From Lentisphaeria bacterium (GTDB lineage Bacteria; Verrucomicrobiota; Lentisphaeria; Victivallales; Victivallaceae), in contig JAFVZN010000043.1 in the NCBI GenBank assembly GCA_017508135.1, positions 1-50,048 of the forward strand: 50,048 bases of DNA, in the 5' to 3' direction. The number at the start of each line of letters is the position of its first letter. The first letter of the stretch is position 1. A program made the position numbers and the translations under genes. Shown here piece after piece: positions 42,616 through 50,048 of this stretch. Under the pieces are notes generated by a model, which was not told the DNA's origin, searched no databases, and worked only from the letters and a program-made list of their open reading frames with translations.

Positions 42616-44178
42616 ATGAAAGTTTTTGTCAACAGCACAGAATGTTTTGAAGCTCAGGAAAACCTGCTTAACCATTTCCCCATCACCCCCGCCGGAGATA
42701 AAACGGTTATAAAGATGGCTCTGCCCATCGTCGACCTCCACGGCGTGTGGCACTGCAACGCTTCGGAGTATCAGCTCCGCCTGCCGTGGAAAGTCGAATA
42801 TACTTCCGCTCTGAACCGGGGGATGCCCTATCTCGCATTTTTCAACCGTTCCCGGGAAGTGCGCTGTGCGGTCGCCACCGGCAACCTGATCGACGACACC
42901 TGTTTCTCAGCGGCACTCAATCAGCAGAACTGCACTTACGACATCACCTTCACCGTGACCGGCAGCACCCCCTTCCCGCTGACCGTCGACCTCCGCGAAG
43001 GCGTTCAGCTCCAGCAGAGCATTGCCGACTGGCGCAAAGGTGTCATGCCGGAAAATCTCAACTTCCCCGCCGGAGCCTGGGAACCGGTCTTCTGCACCTG
43101 GTACGCCGTCCACGGCGAAGTCAGTGCCAAATGGGTCGAAAGCCAGATGCGCAAGGTCAAAGCTCTGGGCTTTTCCACCTTGATCGTCGATGACGGCTGG
43201 TGCTACGATGAGGACAAACGGGTAACTCCGGAAACTCTGCCCAACTGGTACAATACCATCGGCGACTGGAAGGTTTCTTCCCGCAAGTTCCCCAACTTCA
43301 AAGAACATGTCAAAACGGTTCAGAAAACCGGTTTGAAATATCTGCTCTGGGTGGCTCCCCACTTCTTCGGTGTGGACAGCGAACTTTACCGCGAACACCC
43401 GGAATGGGTCTTTGAAAAAGTCCACGAAGGCTGTTCCCATCTGGACACCTCCCGCCGCGATGCGGTCGATTTCATCTCGGATAAGCTGATCGCCCTCGCC
43501 GGAGAAAACGGTTTGGACGGTTTGAAGATCGACTTCCTTGACATCGTCCGCCCCTCCGTGGATGCCCCCATCGGCCGCAACACAAAATACCTTATCGAAA
43601 AACTCAGTTCCGGACTGCGCCGCAACTCTGCGGAAACTCTGATTGAGTTCCGGCAGGGCTACGCCACGATCGGAATGCTCCCCTTCGCCACGCAGTTCCG
43701 CGCCGGAGATGTTCCTTTCGACTGGGCGTACAACTTCCGGCGGCTGGCGGATATCCGGCTGTCGCTGGGTGACGGCGTTCCCATCCACGCCGACCCGGCA
43801 TACTGGGCGGATGACGAATACCCGGAAAATGTGGCCCGTCACATGATGGTGATGATGCTGGCAGTTCCCATGCTCTCCATGGATGTCAACGCCATGCCGG
43901 CAGAACACCTCTCCATCGTCAAATATTACCTTGACCTCTATCATGCCAAAAAAACGCTGCTCAACACCGGTCACTGGAACTTCTGTTTCAACTCCTGCGA
44001 TGTCGGTGCCGCCACGGTGGAAAACGGTTCCGAAATGCTGGTCATCCTCAACGACAGCACCATGTTGGAACAGGTGTTGACCGCCGCCGCCGGACGGGAG
44101 CTTACCGTTTTGAACATATCTTCCGATACGGTCACGGTCAACGGTGTCGATATCGAACCGGGAAGTACCAACTTTTAA
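42616..44178 (+). CDS. Alpha-galactosidase-like glycosidase (GH36)
   Basis: 520 residues, no signal peptide. The N-terminal beta domain (about 1-150) is followed by the GH36 barrel with WYAVHG, TLIVDDGW, LWVAPHFFG and the nucleophile motif GLKIDFLD (D306). The acid/base candidate is D365 in FRAGDVPFDW. The 59-residue spacing of the two Asp residues matches characterised GH36 enzymes. A short C-terminal beta domain ends the protein. It probably cuts alpha-galactosyl side chains in the cytoplasm. It is six bases after the isomerase gene. Confidence 0.9.
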   Translation: MKVFVNSTECFEAQENLLNHFPITPAGDKTVIKMALPIVDLHGVWHCNASEYQLRLPWKVEYTSALNRGMPYLAFFNRSREVRCAVATGNLIDDTCFSAALNQQNCTYDITFTVTGSTPFPLTVDLREGVQLQQSIADWRKGVMPENLNFPAGAWEPVFCTWYAVHGEVSAKWVESQMRKVKALGFSTLIVDDGWCYDEDKRVTPETLPNWYNTIGDWKVSSRKFPNFKEHVKTVQKTGLKYLLWVAPHFFGVDSELYREHPEWVFEKVHEGCSHLDTSRRDAVDFISDKLIALAGENGLDGLKIDFLDIVRPSVDAPIGRNTKYLIEKLSSGLRRNSAETLIEFRQGYATIGMLPFATQFRAGDVPFDWAYNFRRLADIRLSLGDGVPIHADPAYWADDEYPENVARHMMVMMLAVPMLSMDVNAMPAEHLSIVKYYLDLYHAKKTLLNTGHWNFCFNSCDVGAATVENGSEMLVILNDSTMLEQVLTAAAGRELTVLNISSDTVTVNGVDIEPGSTNF

Positions 44179-44206
44179 CGCGGGAGTACAGTTGAACGAT
44201 ATCAGA

Positions 44207-44245
44207 TGAAAAATCGTCTGATTTTGTTGCAAAGACGATTTTTCA
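44207..44245 (+). other. Perfect 13-base inverted repeat in the operon gap
   Basis: TGAAAAATCGTCT (44207-44219) and AGACGATTTTTCA (44233-44245) are exact reverse complements around a 13-base loop. The site lies between the GH36 gene and the PLC-fold gene, the only long gap (120 bases) in this arm. It could be a partial terminator, an attenuator or an operator. Confidence 0.55.
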
Positions 44246-44298
44246 GGGTATATTCAACGGCGTACAACCAACTGTTATGTTACCACGGAGGAAAATAT

Positions 44299-45606
44299 AT
44301 GTCCGGTCTGCATGATAAAATGGGTGCCCGCGCCTTTCAACTGCTGAAAGCAAACGAACAAAATTTCTGGAAAGATGCCGCAGCAGAGCTTTCCCATTGC
44401 TGTGATTACCCCGATATCCACCTCGGTTCCCAGTGGGAAGCTCCGGAAAAAGAACCTTTCTACGCCCGCTACTGCGTCATGGGCAACGGTCGTGTCGCAC
44501 CGCACGGTCCGCAGGATAAAGATTGGCGCGGCGCAACGTTCGGCGATGTTCCCGACCCGGAAAAACTGCATTACGCCTTGCGTTACTATCTGGAAAAAGT
44601 CGTCCATTATCTTGGCAAAAAGGATATCACCGAATCCGTCCGTTTCGCCGGTACCGGTGCCCATGTCATTCAGGATTGTTCCAATCCCGGACATGTTTTC
44701 AACAACCTTCTGCTCAACCGCCTCTTTCCTTTCAACGGGAAAAAGCTCATCTTTATGCACCGGATAATGGACAGCTGGCCCATCGCTCTGGACAAGGTGA
44801 AAACTCCCCCCGTTCTCCTGGGGCGCACCGTGGAAGAGGCCGCCTATCTGCTCGGCGAAAAGATCATCGCCAATATGGATAAAATCTCTGCCGACATGGT
44901 CCCGCTTTGTCAGGCGATCATCGCCGGTCGTGACCGTACCGTGAGCCGCATCATGCAGAAGTGGAACGCCTGCGCCATCCATTTGACCGCCAGCTTCTGG
45001 CACACCGCCTTTGTCCTTGCTTCCGGCAGGATATCTTCCGCAAGTGCCAAACGTTTTGCCGTAAGCGACCTGACGGAACATCCGGTCGTCACCGCATACG
45101 ATGACCGCTTTGACCGCTTGAAATATATCGCCGCCGGAATACCCTTTTACAAAAACCTTTATCCGGAAGGCGACCCCCCGCGCGCCAATATGTCCACCAA
45201 CCCGTATCCGTTTGAAGCGGCGGTCAACTGCGCTTATGATGCTGAAGGCAACCCGCTGCCGCTTATCCTCCGGGACGGAGATACGGAACTTTCCGGAAAC
45301 GGTTTTGCCGCCGGAGCGTACAGCGTTATCACCTTCACCGTTCCCGGCACGGTTTACCGTGAATTGGAGGTGACTGCCGGTATCCATCCGGCATCGAAAA
45401 ACAATTGCGAAGCGGTCTTTGCCATCTGGTGCTGTGACAGCGATAAACCGCTTCTTGCTTCCGGCAAAACCTCCAGAGACGGCGGAGTCATCCGCTTCAA
45501 CGCGCTTCTGCCGCCGGAGTGTAAAACTCTTTCTCTGCTCACCGCCGGAGGTGACGGCAGATCGTCATCCGTCTGGCTCAACCCGATTTTAAAGTCCAAA
45601 ATTTAA
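44299..45606 (+). CDS. Zinc phospholipase C / P1-nuclease-fold protein with C-terminal beta domain, paralog 1
   Basis: 435 residues from the ATG at 44299 (GGAGGA upstream); no signal peptide. The helical N-terminal domain carries H122-x3-D126-x5-H132 in AHVIQDCSNPGH, the exact spacing of the phospholipase C/P1 nuclease zinc site. HRIMD (H154-x3-D158) follows at the distance seen in P1 nuclease. Further candidate ligands are H5, D36 or D39, H69 and H235 in FWHTAF. The last 120 residues form a beta domain resembling the NPCBM carbohydrate-binding module. Substrate unknown; a phosphate-bearing or acetylated sugar, or a lipid, is possible. A paralog lies two genes on. Confidence 0.72.
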   Translation: MSGLHDKMGARAFQLLKANEQNFWKDAAAELSHCCDYPDIHLGSQWEAPEKEPFYARYCVMGNGRVAPHGPQDKDWRGATFGDVPDPEKLHYALRYYLEKVVHYLGKKDITESVRFAGTGAHVIQDCSNPGHVFNNLLLNRLFPFNGKKLIFMHRIMDSWPIALDKVKTPPVLLGRTVEEAAYLLGEKIIANMDKISADMVPLCQAIIAGRDRTVSRIMQKWNACAIHLTASFWHTAFVLASGRISSASAKRFAVSDLTEHPVVTAYDDRFDRLKYIAAGIPFYKNLYPEGDPPRANMSTNPYPFEAAVNCAYDAEGNPLPLILRDGDTELSGNGFAAGAYSVITFTVPGTVYRELEVTAGIHPASKNNCEAVFAIWCCDSDKPLLASGKTSRDGGVIRFNALLPPECKTLSLLTAGGDGRSSSVWLNPILKSKI

Positions 45607-45623
45607 CCAACAGGAGATAAATC

Positions 45624-46502
45624 ATGTCTGTACCGTTTTCACACTACTACGATTGGATGGCTCTGCCGGAAAATACCTACACCAACTTGATAAATGAGTT
45701 CAAGGACAATGGAGCATCCAACTTCGTCCTCACCGAAACCACACTGAAAAATGCCCTCACTGAACCGTGGACCTTTACAAAATTCAAACGGATGTCCATG
45801 CTTCACAACATCACCTTCGGTGATGCCCATTTGCCCTTCGGTCAACCTTACGACCTCTGCTGTGCCGAAAAAGGCCGCCGCAAAGGAATGCTCGAAGATC
45901 AGAAGCGCGCCATGGCATACGCCGCCGAACTCGGATGCAAAACCTGTACCGTCCACATGGGCGCGTATGAGAGCGTTTACTACAAGACCCCCAACGATGT
46001 CCTGCGCCCCTATGTGGTCGATTCCATCGGCATCCTGCTGGAAGAAGCGGAGCAGCTGGATATCATCCTCGCTATCGAAAACAGTTATGAACGTTCCAAC
46101 ACTCCGGGCGAAGTGCTTTATTACATGAGCTGTTTCGATAATCCCCATCTCGGAGTTTGTTACGATTCCGGTCACGCCTGTCTGATGTCCGACTTCCCCG
46201 GAAAGAGCCGGGAGAAGTATTTCACCCCCATGGATGATGCCTGGGGCGATGTGGTCGAATGTTACCCCGATGCCATCGGCGACCTCCTGCCGCATATCGT
46301 CACCTGCCATCTCCACGACAACGACGGTTACTCCGATGCCCACAAGATGCCCGGCGACGGACGTATCGAATGGAAAGAACTTCTTGCCAAGATCAAAAGC
46401 GCACCCCGTCTGGTCACCATGCAGAGCGAAGTGAGTATGTTCCGCAACGGCTACTCCGTGCGCCGCCTGGTCGAAACCTTCAATAAACTGCTGGCGGACT
46501 GA
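45624..46502 (+). CDS. Sugar phosphate isomerase/epimerase (TIM barrel)
   Basis: 292 residues of the AP-endonuclease-2/xylose-isomerase-like fold. Metal-ligand stretches are CTVHMGAYESVYY, ILAIENSYER, GVCYDSGHACL, and CHLHDNDGYSDAHKMPGDGR near the C-terminus, typical for sugar 3-epimerases. It lies between the two PLC-fold genes with gaps of 17 and eight bases, so it should be co-translated with them. It is not a close duplicate of the isomerase at 41800. The substrate is unknown. Confidence 0.87.
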   Translation: MSVPFSHYYDWMALPENTYTNLINEFKDNGASNFVLTETTLKNALTEPWTFTKFKRMSMLHNITFGDAHLPFGQPYDLCCAEKGRRKGMLEDQKRAMAYAAELGCKTCTVHMGAYESVYYKTPNDVLRPYVVDSIGILLEEAEQLDIILAIENSYERSNTPGEVLYYMSCFDNPHLGVCYDSGHACLMSDFPGKSREKYFTPMDDAWGDVVECYPDAIGDLLPHIVTCHLHDNDGYSDAHKMPGDGRIEWKELLAKIKSAPRLVTMQSEVSMFRNGYSVRRLVETFNKLLAD

Positions 46503-46510
46503 GTTCTTAA

Positions 46511-47815
46511 ATGGAGTTCCTCTGCGACGAACGTTTTTCCAGCCATGCCCGGCTGGGCATACAGGCAATGGCTCTGCTCCCGGAATGGGAGCAGAAACTG
46601 TTGTCGTCTCCGCCGCAGGGCGAAGAACTGCCGTTACTGCCGGAGTGCCGCAACTCAGGAGAACAGCTCGCTTACGACTGTCTGCTGATGGATTGGCTCT
46701 ACGACCCGCGTTTCCGTCATCTTGCTCTGGCTGAGAATGGCAAACTGCTGCCGCACATGCTCCCGGACCGCAACGGTGACGGAGCGTACCAGTCCGGAAA
46801 TCCGGTCGACCCGGAAATATGTACCAAATTGACCGCATACCTACTGAAAAGAGCAGTCAGCGAACTGCAAAACGGCAATATCCCCGACTTCTGCCGCCGC
46901 GCCGGAGTTTTGGGACACTTTCTTCAAGACCTGCTTCCGCCGTCGCACAACCTCGGAAGCGTGGAGCGTTACCAGCTCTTCCCCCATCCGGAAACTGGCA
47001 GATTCGGCGGAGCATCCTCCGGTTATGAGATCGCTTCCGATCTCGGAGGCAAAGTTCCGGTCATCGCCGGAACTGATATCGCCACTGCCGCGTTTCACCT
47101 TTCCAACACCGCATTGAAATATGCCCGCGCCTCAAGGAGTTTGATCCCGCAGCTCATGGAAGCCGGATACGCTCAAGACCGCGACCGGTGCCGGGAGATA
47201 TTGCGCCTCCCCGCCCGGCAGGCGGTGGAACTTACCGCACAGGCGTGGCACACCGCTTTTTCCATCGCGTACAACCGCTTCGATGCGAGTGAAGTTGAAG
47301 CATTGAAGCAGATGCCATTGACGGAAATTTATTGCGCGTATCATCACCCGGATATATACGCCCACTGCGGCACGGATGCGTTCTGTTTCGCAGGAAAAAG
47401 AGAAAAACTGCGGTTGCTGACAAGCGATGGCGAAAAAGATTTTTCTTCCGGCTTCGGTCTTACCGGTCACTCCGGGATGAAATTTTTTACCGGAGGAATA
47501 TTCTCCCGCCTGCGCTTCACCGTGGGGCTGGCGGCGCATGAAACAAGTTTTCTCCCCCATATCGATCTGGATTTTTCCGTCGCCGCAGCCCCCGGGTGGC
47601 ATGAACAGTTTTCCCTTGACATGGAGTATGGCGGCACCCGGAAAGCTGAATGCCGTTTCACTCCGGGAAGTGCCGCAAAAACCTTTGATATACCGACCGA
47701 TGGTGCCGGAACGCTTATCTTCGCCTCCCGCGCCGCACCTTACACCGCTGAAAGAGGCATGACCGCATTTGATATTCCGCATATCGGGATCGTCGAACCG
47801 GTGCTTTATATGTAA
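46511..47815 (+). CDS. Zinc phospholipase C / P1-nuclease-fold protein with C-terminal beta domain, paralog 2
   Basis: 434 residues, no signal peptide, paralog of the protein encoded at 44299. It keeps H136-x3-D140-x5-H146 (GHFLQDLLPPSH), H12, H82 in LLPHMLPD and H247 in AWHTAF. The place of the second HxxxD pair is taken by Y172 and S176 in GYEIAS, so one metal position looks lost. The C-terminal 130 residues are again a beta domain of NPCBM-like pattern. It may be a non-catalytic partner or a subunit with altered metal use, which is inference. Confidence 0.68.
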   Translation: MEFLCDERFSSHARLGIQAMALLPEWEQKLLSSPPQGEELPLLPECRNSGEQLAYDCLLMDWLYDPRFRHLALAENGKLLPHMLPDRNGDGAYQSGNPVDPEICTKLTAYLLKRAVSELQNGNIPDFCRRAGVLGHFLQDLLPPSHNLGSVERYQLFPHPETGRFGGASSGYEIASDLGGKVPVIAGTDIATAAFHLSNTALKYARASRSLIPQLMEAGYAQDRDRCREILRLPARQAVELTAQAWHTAFSIAYNRFDASEVEALKQMPLTEIYCAYHHPDIYAHCGTDAFCFAGKREKLRLLTSDGEKDFSSGFGLTGHSGMKFFTGGIFSRLRFTVGLAAHETSFLPHIDLDFSVAAAPGWHEQFSLDMEYGGTRKAECRFTPGSAAKTFDIPTDGAGTLIFASRAAPYTAERGMTAFDIPHIGIVEPVLYM

Positions 47816-47833
47816 CATGAGGAGTTGAACACG

Positions 47834-49663
47834 ATGCATTACGGAAACTGTGTAAATGAATTTTACGTCTCGCTGGCAAGGGAAAATTTCCGGAAACGCC
47901 GGGAGGTGATCGCCAATATCAACACCCGCGAAGATGCACAGAAATATGTTGACAGCGTGCGGGAAAAGTGGCAGAAGATATTCTCTTTCCCGGAACGGAC
48001 GCCGCTGGATGCGGTCACGGTCAAGGTAAATCATTTTCCCGGATACAAGGTCGAAAATCTCTACTTTTACAGCCGCCCGGGATTCCCGGTCACGGCAAAT
48101 CTTTATCTGCCGGAAAAGTTCTCAGGAAAACTTCCGGCACTCCTCTTTTTCTGCGGACACGACCGGGGCGGCAAAGCCACATACCAATACCGCAGTGCGT
48201 GTATCGGTCTGGCACTGAAAGGTTTCGCCGCAATGATAATCGACCCGGTCGAACAGGGTGAACGCCGCCAGTACACCCGATTCAAGCACCCCGTTCTGCG
48301 CAGTTTGTGCGGCAATCACAATCTGATGGGACGGCAGCTTGCACTCAACGGCGAGTGGCTGGGTTCCTGGCGGGTGTGGGACGGCATACGCGCACTGGAT
48401 TACCTTGAAAGCCGCCCGGAAATCGATGCCGACCGCCTTATCATCTCCGGCAACTCCGGCGGCGGGACCCTCACCGCGCTGACCGCCGCCTGCGACCCGC
48501 GCCCCAAAGCCGCCATTCCCTGCTGTTACATCACCACCTGGAAAAGCAATATCGAAAACGAACTTCCCGTCGATATCGAACAAATTCCGCCGCTTGCCAT
48601 GCACTACGGTCTGGAAATGGCTGATCTGCTTCTCTCCCATCCGCGCCACACGCTTATTATCGGGCAGATCGACGATGTTTTCGACCACCGGGGCACCCGG
48701 GAGAGCTTTGCCGATGTCGAAAAAATAAACTCTCTTCTGGGTTACGATACCAGACTTTTTATCGGTAAATATCCGCACGGCTACCACAAAGAGGACCGGA
48801 TGGCGACGTATGAGTTTCTCACCGGACTCTTTGCAGACAAGGTGTCCGGAGAGGAGCCGGATTTTGAGTTGCCTCCTCCGGAAAGCACACTGGTTTGCGA
48901 CAACTGCATCAGCAACATCCCCAACAACCGCTACATCCATGAGATCGCCGCTGAAAACGCAAAAAAGATCGCCGCCGCCCGCCCGATTCGTACCAAAGCA
49001 GAATTGGCTCCGGCGGTAAAAGAGTTCTTCCAACTCAGCGACGAAACTCCAGCCTACCGGGTGTTGCGCTGTATCTGTCTTACTGAAGAAAAGATCATGT
49101 CACGTTTCGCACTGGAAACAGAAAAAGAGCGGATAATGGCGATACTTTACCGGATGGGAGAAAAAGATTACTACCACTTCAGTCACGAACACGCCGCCAA
49201 AGTACGTCTGGTCGTGCCGCATCTCGATACTCTCGGCGAATTCAGATCCCGGGAAATGCCGGCAGATGAAGAGGTTTACGCCATTGATATGCGTACCATC
49301 GGAGCGTTGCGCCCGGATGGGACCGATCAACCGGCATACAAAGATTATTACGCGCCGTATCAGGCGGAGTATCACTATGCATCACTGGGATTTCTCACCG
49401 GCAAAACCATTCTCGGCGGCAAAATCAAAGATATTATGGCGGCACTGCAGCTGTTGAGATCTTCCGGTGTTGAACGCATCACCCTGGAAGCCCACGGCAA
49501 CGGCTGTATTCCGGCATGGTTCGCCGCATTGTGCGCAAAGAATGTTGAGAAACTGGAGCTGCACGATCGCCCGGGATCATTCACCGAAGCCGGAAAACCG
49601 GAAAACCGGATGACCCTCGGCAATATCGCCCCCGGAATACTCCACCTGACCGATCTCTTCTGA
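47834..49663 (+). CDS. Tandem alpha/beta-hydrolase esterase (acetyl-esterase-like)
   Basis: 609 residues from the ATG at 47834, nine bases after AGGAG (a TTG at 47825 would abut that site). The N-terminal half is an active alpha/beta hydrolase: oxyanion region FFCGHDRGGK, DPVEQGERRQYT, nucleophile S208 in ISGNSGGGTL, an acid in IDDVFDHRGTRE and a His in YPHGYHKED. The C-terminal half (about 365-609) repeats the fold but has AHGNGC where the nucleophile should be, so it is degenerate. Such proteins are usually called acetyl-xylan-esterase-like. No signal peptide. It closes the plus-strand arm and probably removes ester substituents from the imported glycan. Confidence 0.82.
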   Translation: MHYGNCVNEFYVSLARENFRKRREVIANINTREDAQKYVDSVREKWQKIFSFPERTPLDAVTVKVNHFPGYKVENLYFYSRPGFPVTANLYLPEKFSGKLPALLFFCGHDRGGKATYQYRSACIGLALKGFAAMIIDPVEQGERRQYTRFKHPVLRSLCGNHNLMGRQLALNGEWLGSWRVWDGIRALDYLESRPEIDADRLIISGNSGGGTLTALTAACDPRPKAAIPCCYITTWKSNIENELPVDIEQIPPLAMHYGLEMADLLLSHPRHTLIIGQIDDVFDHRGTRESFADVEKINSLLGYDTRLFIGKYPHGYHKEDRMATYEFLTGLFADKVSGEEPDFELPPPESTLVCDNCISNIPNNRYIHEIAAENAKKIAAARPIRTKAELAPAVKEFFQLSDETPAYRVLRCICLTEEKIMSRFALETEKERIMAILYRMGEKDYYHFSHEHAAKVRLVVPHLDTLGEFRSREMPADEEVYAIDMRTIGALRPDGTDQPAYKDYYAPYQAEYHYASLGFLTGKTILGGKIKDIMAALQLLRSSGVERITLEAHGNGCIPAWFAALCAKNVEKLELHDRPGSFTEAGKPENRMTLGNIAPGILHLTDLF

Positions 49664-49792
49664 ACCTAAAGGTAATGTCCCAAATTTTGTGAAACTTCGA
49701 CATCCAGATTTATGACAACTTTTATCGCCTTTGATAAAAAAACATTTGTTACATGTTTTGTCAATACGGCAAAAAAGAAAGCTCTGCTGCAA

Positions 49793-49916
49793 GCGGCGGA
49801 TGCAGTGTGCGGCAAGGTCGTGTTTTGCAAGCGAGAAGCGAGGGGAGTGTACGACTGTACTCGACCCGAGCGGCGAGCGACGCAAGGCGCGAAAAAAGCC
49901 CGCAATGCGCCGCCGC
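49793..49916 (+). repeat. Interspersed hairpin element, copy B
   Basis: Same orientation as copy A. The interior with GCAAGCGAGAAGCGAGGG and GAGTGTACGACTGTACTCGAC is shared with copy C almost base for base over about 95 bases. Its ends GCGGCGGATGCAG and GCGCCGCCGC are a weaker inverted pair. It starts 130 bases after the esterase stop. Confidence 0.8.
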
Positions 49917-49938
49917 AGGGAGATTTTCTGGAGTATTA

Positions 49939-50048
49939 TCGGCGGATGCAGTGTGAGGCAAGGTCGTGTTTTGCAAGCGAGAAGCGAGGGGAGTGTACGA
50001 CTGTACTCGACCCGAGCGGCGAGCGACGCAAGGCGCGAGATTGCCCGC
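49939..50048 (+). repeat. Interspersed hairpin element, copy C (cut by the window end)
   Basis: Second copy 23 bases after copy B, in the same orientation and nearly identical through the core; its 3' end GCGAGATTGCCCGC runs off the window. The 49664-49792 stretch before copy B holds no gene that I can support. Confidence 0.8.

Noticed and set aside
1..50048. tRNA, rRNA, CRISPR arrays, transposase or phage genes
   Set aside because: No conserved tRNA arm, rRNA segment, regular spaced repeat or transposase/integrase motif was found when reading both strands by eye.

Overview
The window most likely comes from a chromosome of a Lentisphaerota bacterium (Victivallales type, typical of animal guts). 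This is inferred from the style of the genes: a secreted pseudopilin-like protein with the [18 protein letters not shown] leader inside a glycan operon, several secreted or atypical glycosidases, and SPFH genes in tandem next to a metal ATPase. No rRNA or tRNA gene was seen, so the assignment is not proven. Predicted promoters follow an ordinary sigma-70 pattern (TTGNNA, 17 bases, TA-rich -10).

Layout. 1-3636: a structured repeat, rsmI on the minus strand, then an RsuA/RluB-type pseudouridine synthase and an ABC-F ATPase on the plus strand. 3655-4773: lipoprotein aldose 1-epimerase. 4912-20949: one apparent 12-gene operon, with gaps of 45 bases or less and many 4-base overlaps. It encodes three SPFH membrane proteins, a His-rich P1B-type metal ATPase, an ABC exporter (ATPase and permease), a membrane-anchored conserved protein, a CNNM/CBS transporter-like protein, a lipoprotein, HisC, a phosphate-binding-like protein and RNase R. 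21076-25555: a Gfo/Idh/MocA oxidoreductase, a sugar-nucleotide epimerase, an MFS transporter, dUTPase and uracil-DNA glycosylase. 25569-26747 (minus): a trehalase/GH63-like (alpha/alpha)6 glycosidase. 27083-30160: a SWIM-SNF2 helicase. 30161-30814: a non-coding, hairpin-rich block. 30815-32086 (minus): enolase.

32200-49663 is a divergent carbohydrate-utilisation locus. The minus-strand arm encodes, in order of transcription, a LacI-type repressor, a pseudopilin-like protein, a heparinase II/III-like protein, two paralogous secreted TIM-barrel glycosidases and a GH78 alpha-L-rhamnosidase. The plus-strand arm encodes a sugar isomerase, a GH36 alpha-galactosidase, a zinc phospholipase C/P1-nuclease-fold protein, a second isomerase, a second PLC-fold protein and a tandem alpha/beta-hydrolase esterase. 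An 18-base perfect palindrome lies just downstream of the predicted lacI promoter and is the likely operator. The enzyme set suggests a rhamnose-, galactose- and uronate-containing, ester-substituted glycan, but the substrate is inference.

Two things stand out. First, a family of about 121-base interspersed elements with inverted ends and a central hairpin (28-148, 30162-30285, 49793-49916, 49939-end, and a probable fragment at 26893) shows compensatory base changes, and two copies directly abut stop codons. Second, two unannotated-looking cytoplasmic PLC/P1-nuclease-fold proteins sit inside the glycan operon, one with the full metal-ligand pattern and one with part of it lost.
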